A stretch of 40,692 nt of DNA from Sphingobacteriia bacterium (GTDB lineage: Bacteria; Bacteroidota; Bacteroidia; Bacteroidales; TTA-H9), in the NCBI GenBank assembly GCA_021286705.1, contig JAJTBW010000008.1, forward strand, positions 1 to 40,692, written 5' to 3'. The notes beneath the pieces are model-generated. The model was given only the letters and a program-made list of their open reading frames with translations. It was not told the DNA's origin and searched no databases. Each line of letters begins with the position of its first letter. The first letter of the stretch is position 1. Below are positions 1-8,303 of this stretch, piece after piece. Position numbers and translations under genes: made by a program.

Positions 1-143
1 TCTAACATACTGTATATCAAAAAGTATTTTTAGAACAACCCTGTTTTTGTAATTTAGCCGGACAACAATGATTAAAAAAGATAAAATAAATTAATAATCT
101 ATAGCTACTCCTGATCAGTTTGATAAATTGTAGTCATGATCTA
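1..143. other. Left-edge non-coding stretch
   Basis: This AT-rich stretch lies downstream of the OstA-like gene. I see no coding frame, RNA gene or clear hairpin in it, and nothing shows what gene lies beyond the window edge. Confidence 0.5.
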
Positions 144-1685
144 TTACTCCCTGTGAATAAATATCTCCTTTTTTGACTTAGGGCGATCCTTCTCATTCCA
201 GATAAAGCCTTTAAGCCTAAGTTTGTCGGTGGGATAATCTTTCTCAGGATACATTCCACCATCAGGCTTTTCAATATAAATAACCTCCTTTATCTCATTT
301 CCGCCAAAGTTTAGTCTGATTTTAGAGCTTAAAAGATATAGGATACCAACCAATGTTCTATCTTCTTCCCGGCTATAATATACCGTTTCGGCATTTCCGT
401 TAACATAGACCGTTCTAAGGCTATCAGCTCTAAAGTAGGCTCTCATATCCCGACCTTTTACCTGATTATAAGAGAGATTGATTGAGTCATCTTCTTGCAC
501 AATAAAGGCATCTCCTTTAAAGAGAGAGGAGTCAGCCGTTTGATGGCTTGTCCATAGATATATAGTATCAGCAGTCAGTTGATTATTCTCATTCCAGAGA
601 ACTGGGCGGCCAAACATGGTAGCCATTGAGTCTACTTTAGAGTAGACAATAGAATCGCAGACACCCTGCATATCCTTTCTGAAGAACTTGACATGATGAA
701 AGCCATAGAGGTACCTGCCATCCTGTTTCACGGTATCATAGATTAGCTTTAAGGAGTCGGCGTGCAGAAAAAGAGTATCCTTCTTATCAACCATGCGAGC
801 CTCAGTGTTGCCAGTAATCCAGGCTAGTTCCTTTTGGCCAAATAGTTTTGCTTTCTTTCCTAATGCAAAGATATTTTGAGTGGTATCGTGCATAATAACA
901 TGTCCAAACGCCTCTCCATAGTTGATTTTCTTTTGATAGTATACCGTATCGGCATTCAGTGTTCTATCCTTATCTCTGATAAAAACCTTCTTACGAAGAT
1001 GAGCATTCTCGAAGCGAGTGTCATACCAACCGCTCTCGGCATAAACATATCTATCCTTTCCGGTTATTGTTGTAGGTCCTCTGATGATAGCCGTTTTGAC
1101 CATTGACTTATACAGCAGTGTATCGCTCTTTAGCACATAATCCGGATTTGTCAGTACGACATTATTCTGAAAAAGAAATTCTTTAGGAGAGGTATAATAG
1201 TACCCATTGATAGAGGTCAGGCGATTGGAGTCGCTGACAATCACCCCATAGTTAGGATAATGGGCACGTTCAATCATGCGATCATAGATAAGCAGATCTG
1301 TTGAGAGTTCAGCAGTGGTATCAATAAGTTTAACGTTATCGTAGAGCGTTGCTGTTTTCAGATTACCATCATAGAAAAGGCTATCAGAATAGATAAACAG
1401 GGTATCCCCAATATTCATATAGACATTACCGATGGCCTTCATTTGGTTAGCACTATTATAGAGCGTGGCAGAGTCGCAATACATGAGAGCACCTTCATGT
1501 TCAAAGATGCAATCGCCCACGAACCGGGTGGTCTCGACACCCGCTTTAATTTCACTGATACCAAGGGTAGCCTGTTTGACAAGAATCAATTTCTTACCTG
1601 ACTCGTTTTGAAGTTGGGCTGACAGAGAGAGCGCAAGCGAAAGTAGACCAAATAAGATGGAGAGTTCTTTTCTGAATGATGGCAT
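144..1685 (-). CDS. OstA-like periplasmic protein of the LPS transport family
   Basis: This 513-residue protein begins with a signal peptide (about residues 1-23, a hydrophobic LFGLLSLALSLSA run ending near SAQ). The rest is a repetitive beta-rich sequence of short units rich in D, T, Y and L, for example repeats of ADTLYL or SDSLFY type. That is typical of the OstA/LptA beta-jellyroll family, in the long form common in Bacteroidota. By family knowledge such proteins form a periplasmic path for lipopolysaccharide between inner and outer membrane. The presence of lptD about 7 kb away fits this role. The gene is transcribed away from gatE, and a -7 promoter word lies just upstream. Start: the first ATG, which gives a perfectly placed signal peptide. 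Family assignment is strong; the exact step in LPS export is inferred. Confidence 0.8.
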   Translation of the reverse strand: MPSFRKELSILFGLLSLALSLSAQLQNESGKKLILVKQATLGISEIKAGVETTRFVGDCIFEHEGALMYCDSATLYNSANQMKAIGNVYMNIGDTLFIYSDSLFYDGNLKTATLYDNVKLIDTTAELSTDLLIYDRMIERAHYPNYGVIVSDSNRLTSINGYYYTSPKEFLFQNNVVLTNPDYVLKSDTLLYKSMVKTAIIRGPTTITGKDRYVYAESGWYDTRFENAHLRKKVFIRDKDRTLNADTVYYQKKINYGEAFGHVIMHDTTQNIFALGKKAKLFGQKELAWITGNTEARMVDKKDTLFLHADSLKLIYDTVKQDGRYLYGFHHVKFFRKDMQGVCDSIVYSKVDSMATMFGRPVLWNENNQLTADTIYLWTSHQTADSSLFKGDAFIVQEDDSINLSYNQVKGRDMRAYFRADSLRTVYVNGNAETVYYSREEDRTLVGILYLLSSKIRLNFGGNEIKEVIYIEKPDGGMYPEKDYPTDKLRLKGFIWNEKDRPKSKKEIFIHRE

Positions 1686-1704
1686 TGTGTCATTAATTCT
1701 AGCG

Positions 1705-1712
1705 CAAAGTTA
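1705..1712 (-). promoter_or_regulatory. Bacteroidetes -7 promoter element for the OstA-like gene
   Basis: Read on the minus strand this is TAACTTTG followed by C, matching the Bacteroidetes TAnnTTTG word, about 20 bases upstream of the start codon. No convincing -33 element was seen. Confidence 0.4.
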
Positions 1713-1829
1713 AGCTTTTGCTTGTCAATTAACGTGAACGACCATTTGAATGTAATAACAGATTAACAAATCTCAGTTTGAACGATAAAAAGTAGGGGAA
1801 TAGGGGGTTAAAGATTAAAATTCTATCGC

Positions 1830-1837
1830 TACATTTG
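1830..1837 (+). promoter_or_regulatory. Bacteroidetes -7 promoter element for the gatE operon
   Basis: TACATTTG matches TAnnTTTG and lies about 45 bases before the gatE ATG, giving a plausible short leader. The -33 element is not obvious. The divergent OstA-like promoter is on the other side of the same 196-base intergenic region. Confidence 0.45.
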
Positions 1838-1881
1838 AACTTTATTGTAAAAGTCGAATTACAACCATACACCTATCAGCA

Positions 1882-3903
1882 ATGACCAAACAACGATTAA
1901 CCTCCGAGGAGACCCAGCGTTATAATAACAAAGGGAAAGGCGGAGCATTTGCGAAGGCTAATTATGAAGAGACACGCCGACAGGCAGGCTATGTCAATCG
2001 TAAGGATGCTACCCAAGCCGATTATGATCGGATCGGCTTTATGTCAGGACTAGAGGTTCACCAACAACTTGCTACAGACAAAAAACTATTCTGTAACTGC
2101 CCTGCCGGAAAGTTTCACGAGAGTGACGATTATGATGCCGAAGTAATCAGGCACATGCGGCCTACCCTCTCTGAATTAGGGGAATATGACGGAACCGCAT
2201 TAATGGAGTTTAAAACTCGTAAGAACATTACTTATCGGGTGAAACATCAAACCACCTGTACATACGAGGTTGATGACACCCCTCCTTTCCCACTAAACAG
2301 ACAAGCTTTAGATATAGCAATCCGAATCTCTTTACTATCTAAGTTGAACATCGTAGGAGAAGTTCACATTACAAGAAAGCAGTATCTTGACGGAAGTATT
2401 CCTACGGGTTTTCAAAGGACAGCCATCATTGGTGTTGAAGGTGAGATTCCACTACGGAATAAAAAGATCAAATTAATCCAACTATCTCTCGAAGAAGATA
2501 GTTGCCGAGAAATCAGTGATATCGGCCATAATAGGGTATATAAGACAGACCGTCTGGGCATGCCGCTAATTGAAACGGTAACCTATCCTGAGATGGTTAA
2601 CCCCGATGAGGTTAAAGAGGCTTGCAATTACATCAGATTCCTTAACAGAAGTACGGGTTTAGTCCGTACCGGTATTGGTGCTGGCCGTGAAGATGTCAAC
2701 GTAAGCTGTCGCGGTGGTCATAGAGTTGAGATCAAAGGGGTAGCACATACCCGTTGGATTCCGGAGTTAACGCACGTAGAAGCTTTTCGTCAATGGTCTC
2801 TACTTCTAATGCGTGACAAAATAAAACAGCGCGTTTCCAAAGAGAATTGGCAGCTTGCCCATAAAAAGATAAACTTCTTTGATTTTAAGTTCGATTATCA
2901 ACCTCTGGTAAATGCTAGAGATCAGAAATTCAAGATAATTGCGATTAACTTACCTTTCTTCAAAGGCATTCTTTCTCACTTCACACAACCAGGGCAGACT
3001 TTTGCTAATGAGATTAGCGATCGATTAAAGGTTATTGCTTGTATTGAAAAACCAAACATGACCACCAGTGAATCATTAGACTATGTGGTTAATGATGAAG
3101 ATTGGTCAAGAATAGCCCAGATGTTTAACGCCTCTGATGATGATGCTCAGATGCTCTTCTGGGGTCCTGAGGATGATGTCAATACAGCTCTGGATACCAT
3201 CACTGAAAGATGCATGATGGCTTTTGACGGAATACCACCTGAAACACGTAAATCATTCGGAAACGGCACGACAATATTTGAAAGAGTACTTCCCGGTGCA
3301 GACAGAATGTACCCTGATACCGATTCTGCCCCTATATCTTTAGCTGATACCTATATTGAGGAGCTCCGTAAATCTGTTCCCGAAGAGGTCATTGAACGCT
3401 ATAACCAACTCAAAGAGTGGGGTACTCCTGAAGACACTTATACCTACATCTTTAGTAAGAACCTATACCCTCTTATCTATAAACTTGTAACAGAACTTGA
3501 TTGTAATCCCCGATTCGCCGTTGCTCTTATTGGTCATACTTTAAAATATGTTGAAGGACAAAATGGGGCAAACAGTGCATTCGATTACAACCGCATTGCT
3601 GCAATGATTGAGTTCTTAAAGCAAAAGAGGCTTGATCCCAGAATCGCAAGAAAACTTCTTCCAGAGGTTTATCTTCATCCTAAACTTGACTTTGAATCAG
3701 CCCTGGTTACCATAGGCTTCAAGGCTATCTCTGAAAACGATTTAATAGCCAGAATCCCATTCCTGAAGCAGAAATTTGCTGAGGTTGCAATGACCAATAA
3801 CAGAGCCAACATGGTAAGCTGGATAATGGGTCAGTTACATGCTTCAGCAACCGGTAACATTGACCTCAAGCACCTCTGCGATTTAGTAGAAAAACACATC
3901 TAG
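1882..3903 (+). CDS. gatE: Glu-tRNA(Gln) amidotransferase subunit E, archaeal type
   Basis: GatE binds Glu-tRNA(Gln) and, with GatD, converts the attached glutamate to glutamine. The 673-residue product shows GatE signatures in order: GLEVHQQL (about 56-63), KKLFCNCP just after, RPTLSELGEYD, a TTCTYEVDDTPPFPLN stretch, LEEDSCREI and DRLGMPLIETVTYPEM. The last block is RTGIGAGREDVNVS. Between the catalytic core and the C-terminal helical part lies the GatE-type insertion resembling the AspRS GAD domain (FERVLPGADRMYPDTDSAPI), which distinguishes GatE from ordinary GatB. The C-terminal YqeY-like tail (about 630-673) is recognisable but diverged. Compared with archaeal GatE, which begins close to the GLEIHQQL motif, this protein has about 50 extra N-terminal residues rich in K, R and Q. 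It is the first gene of a tight three-gene operon ending with gatD. GatE as opposed to GatB is well supported by the insertion and by the gatD neighbour. Confidence 0.93.
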   Translation: MTKQRLTSEETQRYNNKGKGGAFAKANYEETRRQAGYVNRKDATQADYDRIGFMSGLEVHQQLATDKKLFCNCPAGKFHESDDYDAEVIRHMRPTLSELGEYDGTALMEFKTRKNITYRVKHQTTCTYEVDDTPPFPLNRQALDIAIRISLLSKLNIVGEVHITRKQYLDGSIPTGFQRTAIIGVEGEIPLRNKKIKLIQLSLEEDSCREISDIGHNRVYKTDRLGMPLIETVTYPEMVNPDEVKEACNYIRFLNRSTGLVRTGIGAGREDVNVSCRGGHRVEIKGVAHTRWIPELTHVEAFRQWSLLLMRDKIKQRVSKENWQLAHKKINFFDFKFDYQPLVNARDQKFKIIAINLPFFKGILSHFTQPGQTFANEISDRLKVIACIEKPNMTTSESLDYVVNDEDWSRIAQMFNASDDDAQMLFWGPEDDVNTALDTITERCMMAFDGIPPETRKSFGNGTTIFERVLPGADRMYPDTDSAPISLADTYIEELRKSVPEEVIERYNQLKEWGTPEDTYTYIFSKNLYPLIYKLVTELDCNPRFAVALIGHTLKYVEGQNGANSAFDYNRIAAMIEFLKQKRLDPRIARKLLPEVYLHPKLDFESALVTIGFKAISENDLIARIPFLKQKFAEVAMTNNRANMVSWIMGQLHASATGNIDLKHLCDLVEKHI

Positions 3904-3921
3904 ATCAACAAGGCTAATCCA

Positions 3922-4518
3922 ATGGATCTACTCAGCAAACTAAGAGTTTCAAATAACAATCAACTGTTGGTTCGATTTACCGACCAACCAGTTCCCGATT
4001 GTTTTACCAATGCAGTTAATTTCGGAAGTCTGACAAACGACACGACTGAACGATTTCATTCTGCACTCCTGTTTACTCTTAGTCAGGCAGATTTATCAGC
4101 CGTCTATCTCCCCTTCATGAAATGTGTAGAAAATGAGGGCGTAATTTGGATTATCTATCCAAAGAAAAGCTCTGGATACGGAAGTGATCTCCATAGAGAT
4201 GAGGGTTGGAAGATAGTCTTTGATAGTGGATTCAGACCTGTATCACAGGTAAGCATTAATGATTTCTGGTCGGCAGTAAGAATAAGACCCGGAAGCCTTC
4301 CCGATCGTAATCGTCAACGACCCGAAATTGTCGTTCCCGAAGACTTTATTCAAGCCATGAGTACCATCGAAGGATTGACTGAGTTATACTATAAACAGTC
4401 ATACACCCACCGGAAAGAGTATGTTAACTGGATTAATGAAGCCAAGAAGATCGAAACAAGAAATCGCAGAATTGTAAAAGCAATAGAGATGTTGCAAAAT
4501 GGGAATAAGCGAAATTAA
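3922..4518 (+). CDS. DUF3052-like / YdeI-OmdA fusion protein
   Basis: This 198-residue soluble protein lies between gatE (18 bases upstream) and gatD (19 bases downstream), so it is almost certainly cotranscribed. The N-terminal half (about 1-120) resembles the DUF3052 fold family: LWI/AYPK-like GVIWIIYPKKSSGYGSDL, then GFRPVSQVSINDFWSAVRIRP. The C-terminal part (about 135-198) matches the YdeI/OmpD-associated (OmdA) family: YKQSYTHRKEYVNWINEA followed by KKIETRNRRIVKAIEML. OmdA proteins have been linked to protection against bacteriocins or cationic peptides, but their biochemistry is not established. Nothing in the sequence shows a catalytic site. A role with GatDE is suggested only by its position; it may be a passenger gene. 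Confidence 0.75.
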   Translation: MDLLSKLRVSNNNQLLVRFTDQPVPDCFTNAVNFGSLTNDTTERFHSALLFTLSQADLSAVYLPFMKCVENEGVIWIIYPKKSSGYGSDLHRDEGWKIVFDSGFRPVSQVSINDFWSAVRIRPGSLPDRNRQRPEIVVPEDFIQAMSTIEGLTELYYKQSYTHRKEYVNWINEAKKIETRNRRIVKAIEMLQNGNKRN

Positions 4519-4537
4519 CAGTGAAAACTAAGTTGTC

Positions 4538-5923
4538 ATGAACGAAGATTTTTTCCAAGGATATAAAGGGCATGCTCTGGAACTGCTTAAACAGTTCAAT
4601 GTTAGGGTTTGGGGGCAAGCTGTAATTGAAACAACGAGAGGCACCTTCAACGGTACTATTCTTCCCAGATCAGAAAATGATGATGACAAGCATATTGTAA
4701 TGAAGATTGTCACAGGTTACAATATCGGCATAGACACATCAACCATCACTACGATGAAAGAGTTAGGCTACAAAAAGGCTAACTATAAGATTCCAGAAAA
4801 ACAATTTCCTGTAACACCGGGACTGCCGAAGGTAAAGCTACTCGGCACTGGCGGAACCATCGCTTCCCGTCTCGACTATCGTACAGGAGCAGTAATCCCG
4901 GCTTTTACTCCAGGCGAGCTTTATGGAGCCGTTCCTGAGTTGGCAGATATCTGTAACCTTGAGACTGAAAAACTATTTGCCGTCTTTAGCGAAAACATGG
5001 GACCTAAACAGTATGTAGCTTTAGCTCAGGCCATCGGCAAAGAGATCGAGAATGGGGTTGATGGTATCGTTATTGGACACGGTACAGATACACTCTCACA
5101 TACAGGCGCAGCCCTCTCCTTTATGGTTCAGAATTCCCCTGTACCTATCATTCTTGTAGGTTCTCAAAGATCTAGTGACAGACCAAGCTCTGACGCAGCT
5201 TTAAATCTTATGCATGCTATGACTGCAGCAGGTCACGGTAACATTGCGGAGGTGATGGTTTGTATGTTTGGCCCAACCAGTGATGAATACGGTCTGCTTC
5301 ATAAAGGAACCCGTGTCAGAAAGATGCACTCCAGCTATAGGTCAACCTTCAGAACAATAGGTGATACTCCAGTAGCAATGATTACCAGAAAAGGGGTCAC
5401 TCCTATTAAAGAGAAATTCAATCCCAGAAGAAAGGATAATAACGTAATAATTAAACCCTTCTTCTCTGATAAGGTTTCTATGCTCTACTACTACCCTGCA
5501 ATGAAACCCGATGTCTTAGATGCCATGGTTGATCTGGGTTATAAAGGCATCATCATCGTTGGAACCGGTCTTGGTCATGTCAACAAAGAACTATACCCCG
5601 CTATCGAAAGAGCACATAAGAATGGTGTACACATGTTTATGACCGTTCAGACTATCTGGGGATATGCTCATATGTTTGTTTACGACACTGGACGTGATAT
5701 GATGGCTAAAGGCATAGTACCTCTTGGAAACATGCTACCTGAAACAGCCTATATCAAGTTAGGTTGGGTTCTTGGTCAGACTGACGACCCTGAAGAGGTC
5801 AAGAGACTCATGCTTACACCCGTTAATGATGAGATCACTGAAAGAGAACCATACAATGGCTATCTGGTCTATCAAGGTGGTGTTCCTGAGGTTGAAAAAT
5901 TTATCCGTGAGGTTCATAAATAA
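4538..5923 (+). CDS. gatD: Glu-tRNA(Gln) amidotransferase subunit D, archaeal type
   Basis: GatD is the glutaminase (asparaginase-like) half of GatDE; it releases ammonia that GatE uses on Glu-tRNA(Gln). The 461-residue protein has a small N-terminal Sm-like beta domain (about 20-70, VRVWGQAVIETTRGTFNGTI) absent from plain asparaginases. The L-asparaginase I fold follows. The expected active-site residues are visible: T107 in GTGGTIAS, T183 and D184 in GHGTDT, and K262 in RVRKMHSSYR. Spacing between T107 and T183 equals that of the archaeal enzyme. The C-terminal asparaginase domain is complete (GTGLGHVN, AYIKLGWVLG). Third gene of the gatE operon, followed by a strong hairpin. The Sm-like domain, the KMHSS motif and the gatE neighbour argue against a simple asparaginase. 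Confidence 0.93.
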   Translation: MNEDFFQGYKGHALELLKQFNVRVWGQAVIETTRGTFNGTILPRSENDDDKHIVMKIVTGYNIGIDTSTITTMKELGYKKANYKIPEKQFPVTPGLPKVKLLGTGGTIASRLDYRTGAVIPAFTPGELYGAVPELADICNLETEKLFAVFSENMGPKQYVALAQAIGKEIENGVDGIVIGHGTDTLSHTGAALSFMVQNSPVPIILVGSQRSSDRPSSDAALNLMHAMTAAGHGNIAEVMVCMFGPTSDEYGLLHKGTRVRKMHSSYRSTFRTIGDTPVAMITRKGVTPIKEKFNPRRKDNNVIIKPFFSDKVSMLYYYPAMKPDVLDAMVDLGYKGIIIVGTGLGHVNKELYPAIERAHKNGVHMFMTVQTIWGYAHMFVYDTGRDMMAKGIVPLGNMLPETAYIKLGWVLGQTDDPEEVKRLMLTPVNDEITEREPYNGYLVYQGGVPEVEKFIREVHK

Positions 5924-6000
5924 TTAAACCTAACTATTATAACTTCAACCCTAAAAGGGAACCTCAATTAGAAATATCAATTCTTAGCAGATATTATAAA

Positions 6001-6035
6001 AAAACCGGTAGCTCCATAAGGAATCTACCGGTTTT
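6001..6035. terminator. Bidirectional terminator between gatD and mlaD-like gene
   Basis: A perfect 11-bp stem pairs 6001-6011 (AAAACCGGTAG) with 6025-6035, with a 13-base loop. A-runs on the left and T-runs on the right make it work for both converging genes, best on the minus strand (seven T). Confidence 0.85.
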
Positions 6036-6071
6036 CTCATTTCTTGAGATAATGTGTTGCTGAAAAAAGGT

Positions 6072-7019
6072 CTAGAAAAGAGAGAACTTAACGTAACGAC
6101 CAGGGTTCTCTTTAAGGTCTTTAAGTAACACTTCAAGGTTAACAGCTGATCTGTTCAGAGCTCTATATAGAGAATCATTTTTCAGGAGCTGACCAGCAGT
6201 ACCCTGCCCCTCTTCAATGCCTTTCAATAATAGATTGGCACGGGCAACGGTGCCCTCCAACTCGGTTATTGTTCTTCCCAGAGGTGCAGCAGCCAAGGTA
6301 TCACTTACCTTCTCAAGGTTAGAAATCAGTCTTGTAATACTCTGATTATTCGATTTCAGATTAGCAGTGAATGACTCCGTATTTTTCAGTATTCCTTCAA
6401 TGCTCTGTTGTTGGTTACCTATGATTGAGTTAAGACGGGTAGTCATACCTTCAATCTGCACCATAGTCTTATCTAAAGAGGCAAGAGTATGCCTCAGATT
6501 GTCCTGCGTTGAAGGGGTAAGAACATTATTGACCGCCATCAGAACTGAGTCAGCACGGAGCATCATGGCTTCGGCCCGGTCTTTTAATGGGACTAACTCA
6601 GAAACCAGCTGCTCAGTTAACCCTGTTGCAATTTCACCAGTCAAAGTATCACCAGAGGCTGCTAGAGTAGCATTTCCTCCAAGAACAATCTCCATAGCTT
6701 TAGAGCCCATAAGATCGCTACTATATATTCTGGCTCTCGAATCAGAAGGAATTGGAAAGTCTGTGGTAAGTAGCATCTTAACTACTACCAACCCATTATC
6801 ACCGGGATGAAACTTAACAGATGAGATGGTTCCAACCTTTACCCCACTAATTACAACAGGATTAGAAACAACTAATCCGCCGACATTATTATACAGGGCA
6901 AAGAACTCACGTTTTGGAGTGAACAGATCAGTTCCCTTAAGGAAATTAAAACCCCAAATAAAGAGTATTATGGTACCTGCAAAACTTAAACCTATAGTTA
7001 CCTCTTTTCTTATCTTCAC
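6072..7019 (-). CDS. MlaD/MCE family lipid-transport protein
   Basis: This 315-residue inner-membrane-anchored protein has one N-terminal membrane segment (about 7-27, TIGLSFAGTIILFIWGFNF). An MCE domain follows at about 35-115 (FFALYNNVGGLVVSNPVVISGVKVG, with the IPSDSRARIYSSDLMGSKAMEI block). The rest, about 130-300, is a long heptad-rich helical region. MCE proteins bind or channel lipids between membranes; the bacterial prototype MlaD works with an MlaFE ABC transporter, which is not encoded in this window. The gene follows the amidase by 42 bases on the same strand but has its own possible promoter in that gap. The amidase-MCE order beside lptD is common in Bacteroidota. Substrate is unknown. 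Confidence 0.85.
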   Translation of the reverse strand: MKIRKEVTIGLSFAGTIILFIWGFNFLKGTDLFTPKREFFALYNNVGGLVVSNPVVISGVKVGTISSVKFHPGDNGLVVVKMLLTTDFPIPSDSRARIYSSDLMGSKAMEIVLGGNATLAASGDTLTGEIATGLTEQLVSELVPLKDRAEAMMLRADSVLMAVNNVLTPSTQDNLRHTLASLDKTMVQIEGMTTRLNSIIGNQQQSIEGILKNTESFTANLKSNNQSITRLISNLEKVSDTLAAAPLGRTITELEGTVARANLLLKGIEEGQGTAGQLLKNDSLYRALNRSAVNLEVLLKDLKENPGRYVKFSLF

Positions 7020-7044
7020 AAGTCTAGATGTTATATTTTTTCTA

Positions 7045-7052
7045 CAAAGATA
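7045..7052 (-). promoter_or_regulatory. Possible -7 promoter element for the MCE gene
   Basis: On the minus strand this reads TATCTTTG, matching TAnnTTTG, and lies in the 42-base gap between the amidase stop and the MCE start. It suggests the MCE gene can be transcribed separately. No -33 element was checked beyond inspection. Confidence 0.35.
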
Positions 7053-7061
7053 GAACTAAAC

Positions 7062-8234
7062 TCACTGTTTAGTCTTTACTAAATCCTTCGCTTGTTCCTC
7101 ACTTATCCTATGGTCATTATAGAATGGCACGACAAAAGCATCCTTGAAACCAAGTTTCCTGACTTCTGACATATATTTCTTGGCCGAATCAGGAGTTGAA
7201 AACGCACCGGCAGTATACTTATACATCCTTTGATGCTCGTATTCAAAGATATCTTTGAGCCCTTTGAATTTCTTGCTTTTCAATGAGATCTTCTCCGGAG
7301 AGGAGGCTACCTGAACCCGCCAAACTACATCTGAATCGTGTTGAGAAGGCTTCTGATTCTCTTCGACAACACTTTTAGGAGAAACCTCTTCATCGGCAAT
7401 AATCTCACTCTTTCCCTGATCTACATCTTCTATAGGTTTTCCCCCTTGAGATGCCACCCAGGTCTTATAATCCCTAAATGCACGATAGACCGATGAAGCA
7501 ATCACCGTTTGACCTATCTCAGAAGCAAGATACTTCTCCTCTTCTTTATTGCTAATAAATCCAGCCTCAATCAGGATCCCCGGCATGGCAGTTTTATAAA
7601 GCACCCAGAAACCTGCCTCTTTAACACCTCTGTCAAAACGACTTGATCTTTCAACTATTTGTGATTGAGTAAGTGACGCAAGTTTAAGACTATATGACCG
7701 GTAGGCGTTTTGGTATAAGGAGAAAATAATATGTGCCTCCGGAGAATTTGGATCAAACCCGTCATACTTCTTAGAATAATCCTCCTCATAAAGAATAGCA
7801 GCATTCTCCGTTTTAGCAACCTCAAGATTAGCATTGGTTTTATGCAAACCCATCACGTAAGTCTCAGCACCATAAGGTTTATTCGACGTTGAAGAGTTAC
7901 AATGAATTGAGATGAAAAGGTCGGCATGCTGCTCATTTGCGATCTCAGCTCTTCTATATAGCTCAATAAACTCATCCGTTTTTCGGGTATAAATCACCTC
8001 CACATCAGGAAAGTTCTCAGATATATACTTACCAGCCTTTAATGCTATAGAAAGAGCAATATCCTTTTCTCTACTCCTAAGACCCATTGCCCCCGGATCC
8101 TTCCCTCCGTGACCAGCATCAATTACAACCTTCTTAATCTTCCCGTCACGCATTTGCCCTTGCATAGACACTGTAGCAAAGAAGAGAGAGAATAAAATGA
8201 ACAACAGCCTTTTTAAGCCAAACCTCACCATCAT
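7062..8234 (-). CDS. N-acetylmuramoyl-L-alanine amidase with SPOR domain
   Basis: A periplasmic zinc amidase that cleaves the bond between N-acetylmuramic acid and the stem peptide. From the chosen start the protein is 390 residues, with a signal peptide at about 1-27 (KRLLFILFSLFFATVSMQGQ). The Amidase_3 domain follows: DAGHGGKDPGA (zinc ligand H42), the RRAEIAN block with a ligand glutamate, SIHCNS, and LIEAGFISN with the catalytic glutamate. The C-terminal SPOR-like domain (about 305-385, WRVQVASSPEKI) would bind denuded glycan at division sites. The frame is open back to an ATG at 8297, but that adds 21 non-signal residues and leaves almost no space to lptD. The ATG at 8234, or the next one at 8231, gives a normal signal peptide. 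No LytM activator gene is visible nearby. Confidence 0.88.
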   Translation of the reverse strand: MMVRFGLKRLLFILFSLFFATVSMQGQMRDGKIKKVVIDAGHGGKDPGAMGLRSREKDIALSIALKAGKYISENFPDVEVIYTRKTDEFIELYRRAEIANEQHADLFISIHCNSSTSNKPYGAETYVMGLHKTNANLEVAKTENAAILYEEDYSKKYDGFDPNSPEAHIIFSLYQNAYRSYSLKLASLTQSQIVERSSRFDRGVKEAGFWVLYKTAMPGILIEAGFISNKEEEKYLASEIGQTVIASSVYRAFRDYKTWVASQGGKPIEDVDQGKSEIIADEEVSPKSVVEENQKPSQHDSDVVWRVQVASSPEKISLKSKKFKGLKDIFEYEHQRMYKYTAGAFSTPDSAKKYMSEVRKLGFKDAFVVPFYNDHRISEEQAKDLVKTKQ

Positions 8235-8303
8235 AGCGATTAATTTCTTAGTTTTGATGCCCGAAAGTGAACCACAGACCGGCAGTTTGAGTATCATCGG
8301 TAA

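Noticed and set aside
4538..5923. Plain L-asparaginase instead of GatD
   Set aside because: The N-terminal Sm-like domain, the RKMHSSYR motif and the adjacent gatE fit GatD. A simple cytosolic asparaginase lacks this extra domain.
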